DNA of 64,000 bases from Holothuria scabra. Lineage: Eukaryota > Echinodermata > Holothuroidea > Aspidochirotida > Holothuriidae. The stretch covers positions 16,199,318 through 16,263,317 of the forward strand of contig CM074188.1 in assembly GCA_037179385.1 (NCBI GenBank), given 5' to 3'. A program made the position numbers and the translations under genes. The notes below the pieces were generated by a model, which worked only from the letters and a program-made list of their open reading frames with translations, was not told where the DNA came from and ran no database searches. Shown here in pieces: positions 1 to 14,600 of this stretch (the first letter of the stretch is position 1; each line of letters opens with the position of its first letter).

Positions 1-1724
1 CAAAATCAAGGAAACCCACCCAACAAAACCCAACCAAACCCACCCAACAAAACCCAACACAACCCAACCAAACCCACCCAACAAAACCCAACGTAACCCA
101 ACCAAACCCATGCAACAAAACCCAACCAAACCCACCCAACAAAACCCAACTAAACCCAACCAAACCCACCCAACAAAACCCAACCAAACCCACCAAACAA
201 AACCCAACAAACCCCAGCCAAACCCACCCAACAAAACCCAACCAAACACACCCAACAAAACCCAACAATACCCAACAAAACCCAACCAAACCCACCCAAC
301 AAAACCCAACCAAACCCACCCAACAAAACCCAACCAAACCCACCCAACAAAACCCAACCAAACCCACCCAACAAAACCCAACAAAACCCAACCAAACCCA
401 CCCAACAAAACCCAACAAAACCCAACCAAACCCACCCAACAAAACCCAACAAAACCCAACCAAACCCACCCAACAAAACCCAACGTAACCCAACCAAACC
501 CACCCAACAAAACCCAACCAAACCCACCCAACAAAACCCAACGTAACCCAACCAAACCCATGCAACAAAACCCAACCAAACCCACCCAACAAAACCCAAC
601 CAAACCCACCCAACAAAACCCAACCAAACACACCCACCAAAACCCAACGAAACCCAACAAAAATCAAGGAAACCCACCCAACAAAACCCAACCAAACCCA
701 CCCAACAAAACCCAACAAAACCCAACACAACCCAACCAAACCCACCCAACAAAACCCAACGTAACCCAACCAAACCCATGCAACAAAACCCAACCAAACC
801 CACCCAACAAAACCCAACCAAACCCACCCAACAAAACCCAACAAACCCCAGCCAAACCCACCCAACAAAACCCAACCAAACCCACCCAACAAAACCCAAC
901 CAAACCCACCCAACAAAACCCAACGAAACCCAACAAAACCCAAGGAAACCCACCCAACAAAACCCAACCAAACCCACCCAACAAAACCCAACCAAACCCA
1001 CCCAACAAAACCCAACCAAACCCACCCAACAAAACCCAACCAAACCCACCCAACAAAACCCAACCAAACAAACCCAACAAAACCCAACCAAACCCACCCA
1101 ACAAAACCCAACCAAACCCACCCAACAAAACCCAACAAAACCCAACCAAACCCACCCAACAAAACCCAACCAAACCCACCCAACAAAACCCAACGAAACC
1201 CAACAAAACCCAACCAAACCCACCCAACAAAACCCAACCAAACCCACCCAACAAAACCCAACAAAACCCAACCAAACCCACCCAACAAAACCCAACCAAA
1301 CCCACCCAACAAAACCCAACATAACCCAACCAAACCCACCCAACAAAACCCAACCAAACCCACCAAACAAACCCAACAAAACCCAACCAAACCCACCCAA
1401 CAAAACCCAACCAAACCCACCCAACAAAACCCAACACAACCCAACCAAACCCACCCAACAAAACCCAACCAAACCCAACCAAACCCATGCAACAAAACCC
1501 AACCAAACCCACCCAACAAAACCCAACTAAACCCAACCAAACCCACCCAACAAAACCCAACAAAACCCAACAAAACCCAACCAAACCCACCCAACAAAAC
1601 CCAACCAAACCCACCCACCAAAACCCAACAAAACCCAACAAAACCCAACCAAACCCACCCAACAAAACCCAACCAAACCCAACCAAACCCACCCAACACA
1701 ACCCAACCAAACCCACCCAACAAA

Positions 1725-1900
1725 ACCCAACGTAACCCAACCAAACCCATGCAACAAAACCCAACCAAACCCACCCAACAAAACCCAACTAAACCCAACC
1801 AAACCCACCCAACAAAACCCAACATAACCCAACCAAACCCACCCAACAAAACCCAACCAAACACACCCACCAAAACCCAACGAAACCCAACAAAAATCAA
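1725..1900. repeat. Ordered variant block of the satellite (gta-atg-cta-cata-marker)
   Basis: Within this block the marked variants follow in the order AACGTAACCC, CCATGCAACA, AACTAAACCC, AACATAACCC, CACACCCACC, AAAAATCAAGG. The same order is seen at about 3100-3295, 6035-6205, 7405-7600 (CACACC form replaced) and 21635-21805, and in part near 10430 and 11305. This shared order shows that multi-unit blocks, not single units, have been copied around the array. Confidence 0.75.
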
Positions 1901-3287
1901 GGAAACCCACCCAACAAAACCCAACCAAACCCACCCAACAAAACCCAACCAAACCAAACCAAACCCACCCAACAAAACCCAACCAAACCCACCCAACAAA
2001 ACCCAACGAAACCCAACAAAACCCAACCAAACCCACCCAACAAACCCAACCAAACCCACCCAACAAAACCCAACAAAACCCAACCAAACCCACCCAACAA
2101 AACCCAACCAAACCCACCCAACAAAACCCAACATAACCCAACCAAACCCACCCAACAAAACCCAACCAAACCCACCCAACAAAACCCAACCAAACCCACC
2201 CAACAAAACCCAACGTAACCCAACCAAACCCACCCAACAAAACCCAACCAAACCCACCCAACAAAACCCAACAAAACCCAACCAAACCCACCCAACAAAA
2301 CCCAACCAAACCCACCCAACAAAACCCAACACAACCCAACCAAACCCACCCAACAAAACCCAACCAAACCCACCCAACAAAACCCAACCAAACCCACCCA
2401 ACAAAACCCAACCAAACCCACCCAACAAAACCCAACGAAACCCAACAAAACCCAAGGAAACCCACCCAACAAAACCCAACCAAACCCACCCAACAAAACC
2501 CAACAAAACCCAACCAAACCCACCCAACAAAACCCAACCAAACCCACCCAACAAAACCCAACATAACCCAACCAAACCCACCCAACAAAACCCAACCAAA
2601 CCCACCCAACAAAACCCAACAAAACCCAACCAAACCCACCCAACAAAACCCAACCAAACCCACCCAACAAAACCCAACGAAACCCAACAAAACCAACCAA
2701 ACCCACCCAACAAAACCCAACCAAACCCACCCAACAAAACCCAACAAAACCCAACCAAACCCACCCAACAAAACCCAACCAAACCCACCCAACAAAACCC
2801 AACCAAACACACCCACCAAAACCCAACGAAACCCAACAAAAATCAAGGAAACCCACCCAACAAAACCCAACCAAACCCACCCAACAAAACCCAACAAAAC
2901 CCAACCAAACCCACCCAACAAAACCCAACGTAACCCAACCAAACCCACCCAACAAAACCCAACCAAACCCACCCAACAAAACCCAACCAAACCCACCCAA
3001 CAAAACCCAACCAAACCCACCCAACAAAACCCAACAAAACCCAACAAAACCTAACTAAACCCACCCAACACAACCCAACCAAACCCACCCAACAAAACCC
3101 AACGTAACCCAACCAAACCCATGCAACAAAACCCAACCAAACCCACCCAACAAAACCCAACTAAACCCAACCAAACCCACCCAACAAAACCCAACATAAC
3201 CCAACCAAACCCACCCAACAAAACCCAACCAAACCCACCCAACAAAACCCAACCAAACACACCAACCAAAACCCAACGAAACCCAAC

Positions 3288-3442
3288 AAAAATCAAGGAA
3301 ACCCACCCAACAAAACCCAACCAAACCCACCCAACAAAACCCAACGTAACCCAACCAAACCCACCCAACAAAACCCAACCAAACCCACCCAACAAAACCC
3401 AACCAAACACACCCACCAAAACCCAACGAAACCCAACAAAAA
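3288..3442. repeat. 150-bp higher-order cassette of the satellite (example copy)
   Basis: The AAAAATCAAGG marker recurs at exactly 150-bp spacing here (3288 and 3438). The same spacing is seen at 9668/9818, 10917/11067, 14021/14171 and 18974/19124. Each cassette also carries the CACACC/CACCAAAACCCAACG variant (CACACCAACC in one repeat here) just before the marker. The copies at 9668, 10917, 14021 and 18974 contain the AACACAACCC variant, whereas this one contains AACGTAACCC, so the cassettes are related but not identical. Elsewhere the marker spacing is irregular (about 125 bp to 1.2 kb), which suggests repeated unequal exchange rather than a single fixed period. Confidence 0.8.
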
Positions 3443-6400
3443 TCAAGGAAACCCACCCAACAAAACCCAACCAAACCCACCCAACAAAACCCAACGTAAC
3501 CCAACCAAACCCATGCAACAAAACCCAACCAAACCCACCCAACAAAACCCAACATAACCCAACCAAACCCACCCAACAAAACCCAACCAAACCCACCCAA
3601 CAAAACCCAACAAAACCCAACCAAACCCACCCAACAAAACCCAACCAAACCCACCCAACAAAGCCCAACGAAACCCAACAAAACCCAATGAAACCCACCC
3701 AACAAAACCCAACCAAACCCACCCAACAAACCCAACAAAACCCAACCAAACCCACCCAACAAAACCCAACACAACCCAACCAAACCCACCCAACAAAACC
3801 CAACCAAACCCACCCACCAAAACCCAACGAAACCCAACAAAAATCAAGGAAACCCACCCAACAAAACCCAACCAAACCCACCCAACAAAACCCAACAAAA
3901 CCCAACCAAACCCACCCAACAAAACCCAACCAAACCCACCCAACAAAACCCAACCAAACCCAACCAAACCCACCCAACAAAACCCAACATAACCCAACCA
4001 AACCCACCCAACAAAACCCAACCAAACCCACCCAACAAACCCAACAAAACCCAACAAAACCCAACCAAACCCACCCAACAAAACCCAACCAAACCCACCC
4101 AACAAAACCCAACACAACCCAACCAAACCCACCCAACAAAACCCAACACAACCCAACAAAACCCAACCAAACCCACCCAACAAAACCCAACCAAACCCAC
4201 CCAACAAAACCCAACGTAACCCAACAAAACCCACCCAACAAAACCCAACCAAACCCACCCAACAAAACCCAACCAAACCAACAAAACCCAACCAAACACA
4301 CCCACCAAAACCCAACGAAACCCAACAAAAATCAAGGAAACCCACCCAACAAAACCCAACCAAACCCACCGAACAAAACCCAACACAACCCAACCAAACC
4401 CACCCAACAAAACCCAACGTAACCCAACCAAACCCATGCAACAAAACCCAACCAAACCCACCCAACCAAAACCGAACGAAACCCAACCAAACCCACCCAA
4501 CAAAACCCAACCAAACCCACCCAACAAAACCCAACATAACCCAACCAAACCCACCCAACAAAACCCAACCAAACCCAACCAAACACACCCAAAAAAACCC
4601 AACAAAACCCAACAAAAATCAACCAAACCCACCCAACAAAACCCAACCAAACCCACCCAACAAAACCCAACCAAACCCACCCAACAAAACCCAACCAAAC
4701 CCACCCAACAAAACCCAACAAAACCCAACCAAACCCACCCAACAAAACCCAACAAAACCCAACCAAACCCACCCAACAAAACCCAACACAACCCAACCAA
4801 ACCCACCCAACAAAACCCAACGTAACCCAACCAAACCCACCCAACAAAACCCAACCAAACCCACCCAACAAAACCCAACGTAACCCAACCAAACCCATGC
4901 AACAAAACCCAACCAAACCCACCCAACAAAACCCAACCAAACCCACCCAACAAAACCCAACCAAACACACCCACCAAACCCAACGAAACCCAACAAAAAT
5001 CAAGGAAACCCACCCAACAAAACCCAACCAAACCCACCCAACAAAACCCAACACAACCCAACCAAACCCACCCAACAAAACCCAACGTAACCCAACCAAA
5101 CCCATGCAACAAAACCCAACCAAACCCACCCAACAAAACCCAACCAAACCCACCCAACAAAACCCAACCACACCCACCAAACCCACCCAACAAAACCCAA
5201 CCAAACCCACCCAACAAAACCCAACCAAACCCACCCAACAAAACCCAACGAAACCCAACAAAACCCAACCAAACCCACCCAACAAAACCCAACCAAACCC
5301 ACCCAACAAAACCCAACCAAACCCACCCAACAAAACCCAACCAAACCCACCCAACAAAACCCAACCAAACCCACCCAACAAAACCCACCCAACAAAACCC
5401 AACATAACCCAACCAAACCCACCCAACAAAACCCAACCAAACCCACCCAACAAAACCCAACAAAACCCAACCAAACCCACCCAACAAAACCCAACCAAAC
5501 CCACCCAACAAAACCCAACGAAACCCAACAAAACCCAACCAAACCCACCCAACAAAACCCAACCAAACCCACCCAACAAAACCCAACAAAACCCAACCAA
5601 ACCCACCCAACAAAACCCAACCAAACCCACCCAACAAAACCCAACGTAACCCAACCAAACCCACCCAACAAAACCCAACCAAACCCACCCAACAAAACCC
5701 AACAAAACCCAACCAAACCCACCCAACAAAACCCAACCAAACCCACCCAACAAAACCCAACACAACCCAACCAAACCCACCCAACAAAACCCAACGTAAC
5801 CCAACCAAACCCATGCAACAAAACCCAACCAAACCCACCCAACAAAACCCAACTAAACCCAACCAAACCCACCCAACAAAACCCAACCAAACCCACCCAA
5901 CAAAACCCAACCAAACACACCCACCAAAACCCAACGAAACCCAACAAAACCCAACCAAACCCACCCAACAAAACCCAACAAAACCCAACCAAACCCACCC
6001 AACACAACCCAACCAAACCCACCCAACAAAACCCAACGTAACCCAACCAAACCCATGCAACAAAACCCAACCAAACCCACCCAACAAAACCCAACTAAAC
6101 CCAACCAAACCCACCCAACAAAACCCAACATAACCCAACCAAACCCACCCAACAAAACCCAACCAAACACACCCACCAAAACCCAACGAAACCCAACAAA
6201 AATCAAGGAAACCCACCCAACAAAACCCAACCAAACCCACCCAACAAAACCCAACCAAACCCAACCAAACCCACCCAACAAAACCCAACCAAACCCACCC
6301 AACAAAACCCAACCAAACCCAACAAAACCCAACCAAACCCACCCAACAAAACCCAACCAAACCCACCCAACAAAACCCAACAAAACCCAACCAAACCCAC

Positions 6401-8460
6401 CCAACAAAACCCAACCAAACCCACCCAACAAAACCCAACATAACCCAACCAAACCCACCCAACAAAACCCAACCAAACCCACCCAACAAAACCCAACCAA
6501 ACCCACCCAACAAAACCCAACGTAACCCAACCAAACCCACCCAACAAAACCCAACCAAACCCACCCAACAAAACCCAACAAAACCCAACCAAACCCACCC
6601 AACAAAACCCAACCAAACCCACCCAACAAAACCCAACACAACCCAACCAAACCCACCCAACAAAACCCAACCAACCCAACCAAACCAACCGAACAAAACC
6701 CAACCAAACCCACCCAACAAAACCCAACCAAACCCACCCAACAAAACCCAACGAAACCCAACAAAACCCAACCAAACCCACCCAACAAAACCCAACCAAA
6801 CCCACCCAACAAAACCCAACAAAACCCAACCAAACCCACCCAACAAAACCCAACCAAACCCACCCAACAAAACCCAACATAACCCAACCAAACCCACCCA
6901 ACAAAACCCAACCAAACCCACCCAACAAAACCCAACAAAACCCAACCAAACCCACCCAACAAAACCCAACCAAACCCACCCAACAAAACCCAACGAAACC
7001 CAACAAAACCCAACCAAACCCACCCAACAAAACCCAACCAAACCCACCCAACAAAACCCAACAAAACCCAACCAAACCCACCCAACAAAACCCAACCAAA
7101 CCCACCCAACAAAACCCAACCAAACACACCCACCAAAACCCAACGAAACCCAACAAAAATCAAGGAAACCCACCCAACAAAACCCAACCAAACCCACCCA
7201 ACAAAACCCAACACAACCCAACCAAACCCACCCAACAAAACCCAACGTAACCCAACCAAACCCACCCAACAAAACCCAACAAAACCCAACGTAACCCAAC
7301 CAAACCCATGCAACAAAACCCAACCAAACCCACCCAACAAAACCCAACCAAACCCAACCAAACCCACCCAACACAACCCAACCAAACCCACCCAACAAAA
7401 CCCAACGTAACCCAACCAAACCCATGCAACAAAACCCAACCAAACCCACCCAACAAAACCCAACTAAACCCAACCAAACCCACCCAACAAAACCCAACAT
7501 AACCCAACCAAACCCACCCAACAAAACCCAACCAAACCCACCCAACAAAACCCAACCAAACCCACCCACCAAAACCCAACGAAACCCAACAAAATCAAGG
7601 AAACCCACCCAACAAAACCCAACCAAACCCACCCAACAAAACCCAACGTAACCCAACCAAACCCATGCAACAAAACCCAACCAAACCCACCCAACAAAAC
7701 CCAACCAAACACACCCACCAAAACCCAACGAAACCCAACAAAAATCAAGGAAACCCACCCAACAAAACCCAACCAAACCCACCCAACAAAACCCAACACA
7801 ACCCAACCAAACCCATGCAACAAAACCCAACCAAACCCACCCAACAAAACCCAACTAAACCCAACCAAACCCACCCAACAAAACCCAACATAACCCAACC
7901 AAACCCACCCAACAAAACCCAACCAAACCCACCCAACAAAACCCAACAAAACCCAACCAAACCCACCCAACAAAACCCAACCAAACCCACCCAACAAAGC
8001 CCAACGAAACCCAACAAACCCAATGAAACCCACCCAACAAAACCCAACCAAACCCACCCAACAAAACCCAACAAACCCAACCAAACCCACCCAACAAAAC
8101 CCAACACAACCCAACCAAACCCACCCAACAAAACCCAACCAAACACACCCACCAAAACCCAACGAAACCCAACAAAAATCAAGGAAACCCACCCAACAAA
8201 ACCCAACCAAACCCACCCAACAAAACCCAACAAAACCCAACAAAACCCAACCAAACCCACCCAACAAAACCCAACCAAACCCACCCAACAAAACCCAACA
8301 AAACCCAACCAAACCCACCCAACAAAACCCAACGTAACCCAACCAAACCCACCCAACAAAACCCAAAAAAACCCAACCAAACACACCCAACAAAACCCAA
8401 CCAAACCCAACCAAACCCACCCAACAAAACCCAACCAAACCCACCCAACAAACCCAACAA

Positions 8461-8625
8461 AACCCAACCAAACCCAACCCACCCAACAAAACCCAACCAG
8501 ACCCACCCAACAAAACGCAAAAAAAAAACCAAACCAGGCTCACCCAACCAAGCCCACCCAACCAAACCCACGCAACACAACCCAAGTAAACCCACCCAAC
8601 AAACCCAACCCCAACCAAACCCAAC
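8461..8625. repeat. Diverged island inside the satellite
   Basis: The regular unit breaks down here: an A-run, AACCAGGCTC, CCAAGCCC, CACGCAACAC and CCCAAGTAAACCC appear, with G and T unusually frequent for the array. Similar islands lie at about 12925-13135 (with AATAAAACC and AAATCGCAACC), 15455-15520 (with AAAAATTCC and AAATAAACCC), 18205-18265 (with AACCCTCAAAAC) and 18795-18905 (with CACAAGCACGC). They are still recognisably derived from the satellite and contain no foreign insertion that I can see. Confidence 0.7.
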
Positions 8626-11600
8626 AAAACCCAACCAAACCCACCCAACAAAACCCAACCAAACCCACCCAACAAAACCCAACAAAACCCAACCAAACCC
8701 ACCCAACAAATCCCACCAAAACCCAACGAAACCCAACAAAAATCAAGGAAACCCACCCAACAAAACCCAACCAAACCCACCCAACAAAACCCAACACAAC
8801 CCAACCAAACCCACCCAACAAAACCCAACGTAACCCAACCAAACCCACCCAACAAAACCCAACCAAACCCACCCACCAAAACCCAACGAAACCCAACAAA
8901 AATCAAGGAAACCCACCCAACAAAACCCAACCAAACCCACCCAACAAAACCCAACCAAACCCAACCAAACCCACCCAACAAAACCCAACCAAACACACCC
9001 ACCAAAACCCAACGAAACCCAACAAAAATCAAGGAAACCCACCCAACAAAACCCAACCAAACCCACCCAACAAAACCCAACACAACCCAACCAAACCCAC
9101 CCAACAAAACCCAACGTAACCCAACCAAACCCACCCAACAAAACCCAACCAAACCCACCCAACAAAACCCAACGTAACCCAACCAAACCCATGCAACAAA
9201 ACCCAACCAAACCCACCCAACAAAACCCAACAAAACCCAACTAAACCCAACCAAACCCACCCAACAAAACCCAACCAAACCAAACCAAACCCACCCAACA
9301 AAACCCAACACAACCCAACCAAACCCACCCAACAAAACCCAACCAAACCCACCCAACAAAACCCAACGAAACCCAACAAAAATCAAGGAAACCCACCCAA
9401 CAAAACCCAACCAAACCCACCCAACAAAACCCAACACAACCCAACCAAACCCACCCAACAAAACCCAACGTAACCCAACCAAACCCATGCAACAAAACCC
9501 AACCAAACCCACCCAACAAAACCCAACCAAACCCACCCAACAAAACCCAACCAAACCCACCCAACAAAACCCAACCAAACCCACCCAACAAAACCCAACA
9601 CAACCCAACCAAACCCACCCAACAAAACCCAACCAAACACACCCACCAAAACCCAACGAAACCCAACAAAAATCAAGGAAACCCACCCAACAAAACCCAA
9701 CCAAACCCACCCAACAAAACCCAACCAAACCCACCCAACAAAACCCAACACAACCCAACCAAACCCACCCAACAAAACCCAACCAAACACACCCACCAAA
9801 ACCCAACGAAACCCAACAAAAATCAAGGAAACCCACCCAACAAAACCCAACCAAACCCACCCAACAAAACCCAACACAACCCAACCAAACCCACCCAACA
9901 AAACCCAACGTAACCCAACCAAACCCACCCAACAAAACCCAACCAAACCCACCCAACAAAACCCAACCAAACCCACCCAACAAAACCCAACACAACCCAA
10001 CCAAACCCACCCAACAAAACCCAACGTAACCCAACCAAACCCATGCAACAAAACCCAACCAAACCCAACCAAACCCACCCAACAAAACCCAACATAACCC
10101 AACCAAACCCACCCAACAAAACCCAACCAAACCCACCCAACAAAACCCAACACAACCCAACCAAACCCACCCAACAAAACCCAACGTAACCCAACCAAAC
10201 CCACCCAACAAAACCCAACCAAACCCACCCAACAAAACCCAACCAAACCCACCCAACAAAACCCAACACAACCCAACCAAACCCACCCAACAAAACCCAA
10301 CGTAACCCAACCAAACCCACCCAACAAAACCCAACCAAACCCACCCAACAAAACCCAACCAAACCCACCCAACAAAACCCAACACAACCCAACCAAACCC
10401 ACCCAACAAAACCCAACGTAACCCAACCAAACCCATGCAACAAAACCCAACCAAACCCACCCAACAAAACCCAACTAAACCCAACCAAACCCACCCAACA
10501 AAACCCAACATAACCCAACCAAACCCACCCAACAAAACCCAACCAAACCCACCAAACAAAACCCAACAAAACCCAACCAAACCCACCCAACAAAACCCAA
10601 CAAAACCCAACCAAACCCACCCAACAAAACCCAACCAAACCCACCCAACAAAACCCAACCAAACACACCCACCAAAACCCAACGAAACCCAACAAAAATC
10701 AAGGAAACCCACCCAACAAAACCCAACCAAACCCACCCAACAAAACCCAACACAACCCAACCAAACCCACCCAACAAAACCCAACGTAACCCAACCAAAC
10801 CCACGCAACACAACCCAACCAAACCAAACCCACCCAACAAAACCCAACACAACCCAACCAAACCCACCCAACAAAACCCAACCAAACACACCCACCAAAA
10901 CCCAACGAAACCCAACAAAAATCAAGGAAACCCACCCAACAAAACCCAACCAAACCCACCCAACAAAACCCAACCAAACCCACCCAACAAAACCCAACAC
11001 AACCCAACCAAACCCACCCAACAAAACCCAACCAAACACACCCACCAAAACCCAACGAAACCCAACAAAAATCAAGGAAACCCACCCAACAAAACCCAAC
11101 CAAACCCACCCAACAAAACCCAACACAACCCAACCAAACCCACCCAACAAAACCCAACACAACCCAACCAAACCCACCCAACAAAACCCAACCAAACCCA
11201 ACCAAACCCACCCAACAAAACCCAACCAAACCCACCCAACAAAACCCAACCAAACCCACCCAACAAAACCCAACACAACCCAACCAAACCCACCCAACAA
11301 AACCCAACGTAACCCAACCAAACCCATGCAACAAAACCCAACCAAACCCACCCAACAAAACCCAACTAAACCCAACCAAACCCACCCAACAAAACCCAAC
11401 ATAACCCAACCAAACCCACCCAACAAAACCCAACCAAACCCACCCAACAAAGCACAACAAAACCCAACAAAACCCAACCAAACCCACCCAACAAAACCCA
11501 ACCAAACCCACCCAACAAAACCCAACCAATCCCACCCAACAAAACCCAACACAAAACAACCAAACCCACCCAACAAAACCCAACCAAACCCAACCAAACC

Positions 11601-14600
11601 CACCCAACAAAAAACAACCAAACCCATGCAACAAACCCCAACCAAACCCACCCAACAAAACCCAACCAAACCCACCCAACAAACCCACCCAACAAAACCC
11701 AACCAAACCCACCCAACAAAACCCAACACAACCCAACCAAACCCACCCAACAAAACCCAACGTAACCCAACCAAACCCATGCAACAAAACCCAACCAAAC
11801 CCACCCAACAAAACCCAACCAAACCCAACCAAACCCACCCAACAAAACCCAACATAACCCAACCAAACCCACCCAACAAAACCCAACCAAACCCACCAAA
11901 CAAAACCCAACAAAACCCAACCAAACCCACCCAACAAAACCCAACAAAACCCAACCAAACCCACCCAACAAAACCCAACAAATCCCAACCAAACCCACCC
12001 AACAAAACCCAACCAAACCCACCCAACAAAACCCAACAAAACCCAACCAAACCCACCCAACAAAACCGAACTAAACCCAACCAAACCCACCCAACAAAAC
12101 CCAACATAACCCAACCAAACCCACCCAACAAAACCCAACCAAACCCACCCAACAAAACCCAACACAACCCAATCAAACCCACCCAACAAAACCCAACGTA
12201 ACCCAACCAAACCCATGCAACAAAACCCAACCAAACCCACCCAACAAACCCAACCAAACCCACCCAACAAAACCCAACCAAACCCACCCAACAAAACCCA
12301 ACAAAACCCAACCAAACCCACCCAACAAAACCCAACCAAACCCACCCAACAAAACCCAACGAAACCCAACAAAAATCAAGGAAACCCACCCAACAAAACC
12401 CAACCAAACCCACCCAACAAAACCCAACCAAACCCAACAAACGAAACCCAACCAACAAAACCCAACCAAACCCACCCAACAAAACCCAACAAAACCCAAC
12501 CAAACCCACCCAACAAAACCCAACTAAACCCAACCAAACCCACCCAACAAAACCCAACATAACCCAACCAAACCCACCCAACAAAACCCAACCAAACCCA
12601 CCCAACAAAACCCAACAAAACCCAACCAAACCCACCCAACAAAACCCAACCAAACACACCCACCAAAACCCAACGAAACCCAACAAAAATCAAGGAAACC
12701 CACCCAACAAAACCCAACCAAACCCACCCAACAAAACCCAACCAAACCAAACCAAACCCACCCAACAAAACCCAACACAACCCAACCAAACCCACCCAAC
12801 AAAACCCAACCAAACACACCCACCAAAACCCAACGAAACCCAACAAAAATCAAGGAAACCCACCCAACAAAACCCAACCAAACCCACCCAACAAAACCCA
12901 ACACAACCCAACCAAACCCACCCAACAAAACCCAAACCCAACCAAACCCACCCAACAAAACCCAACCAAACCCACCCAACAAAACCCAATAAAACCAAAC
13001 CAAACCCACCCACCAAAACCCAACAAATCGCAACCAAACCCACCCAACAAAACCCAACCAAACCCACCAACAAAACCAAACCAAACCCACCCAACAAAAC
13101 CCAACAAATCCCAACCAAACCAACCCAACAAAACCCAACAAAACCCAACAAAACCCAACCAAACCCACCCAACAAAACCCAACCAAACCCACCCAACAAA
13201 ACCGAACTAAACCCAACCAAACCCACCCAACAAAACCCAAGACAACCCAACCAAACCCACCCAACAAAACCCAACGTAACCCAACCAAACCCACCCAACA
13301 AAACCCAACCAAACCCACCCAACAAAACCCAACGTAACCCAACCAAACCCATGCAACAAAACCCAACCAAACCCACCCAACCAAACCCACCCAACAAAAC
13401 CCAACCAAACCCACCCAACAAAACCCAACATAACCCAACCAAACCCACCCAACAAAACCCAACCAAACCCACCCACCAAAACCCAACGAAACCCAACAAA
13501 AATCAAGGAAACCCACCCAACAAAACCCAACCAAACCCACCCAACAAAACCCAACACAACCCAACCAAACCCACCCAACAAAACCCAACGTAACCCAACC
13601 AAACCCATGCAACAAAACCCAACCAAACCCACCCAACAAAACCCAACCAAACCCAACAAAACAAAACCAACAAAACCCAACCAAACCCACCCAACAAAAC
13701 CCAACAAAACCCAACCAAACCCACCCAACAAAACCCAACCAAACCCACCCAACAAAACCCAACCAAACACACCCACCAAAACCCAACGAAACCCAACAAA
13801 AATCAAGGAAACCCACCCAACAAAACCCAACCAAACCCACCCAACAAAACCCAACACAACCCAACCAAACCCACCCAACAAAACCCAACGTAACCCAACC
13901 AAACCCACCCAACAAAACCCAACCAAACCAAACCCACCCAACAAAACCCAACACAACCCAACCAAACCCACCCAACAAAACCCAACCAAACACACCCACC
14001 AAAACCCAACGAAACCCAACAAAAATCAAGGAAACCCACCCAACAAAACCCAACCAAACCCACCCAACAAAACCCAACCAAACCCACCCAACAAAACCCA
14101 ACACAACCCAACCAAACCCACCCAACAAAACCCAACCAAACACACCCACCAAAACCCAACGAAACCCAACAAAAATCAAGGAAACCCACCCAACAAAACC
14201 CAACCAAACCCACCCAACAAAACCCAACACAACCCAACCAAACCCACCCAACAAAACCCAACGTAACCCAACCAAACCCACCCAACAAAACCCAACCAAA
14301 CCCACCCAACAAAACCCAACCAAACCCACCCAACAAAACCCAAGACAACCCAACCAAACCCACCCAACAAAACCCAACGTAACCCAACCAAACCCACCCA
14401 ACAAAACCCAACCAAACCCACCAAACAAAACCCAACTAAACCCAACAAAACCCACCCAACAAAACCCAACATAACCCAACCAAACCCACCCAACAAAACC
14501 CAACCAAACCCACCCAACAAAACCCAACACAACCCAACAAAACCCAACCAAACCCACCCAACAAAACCCAACCAAACCCACCCAACAAAACCCAACCAAA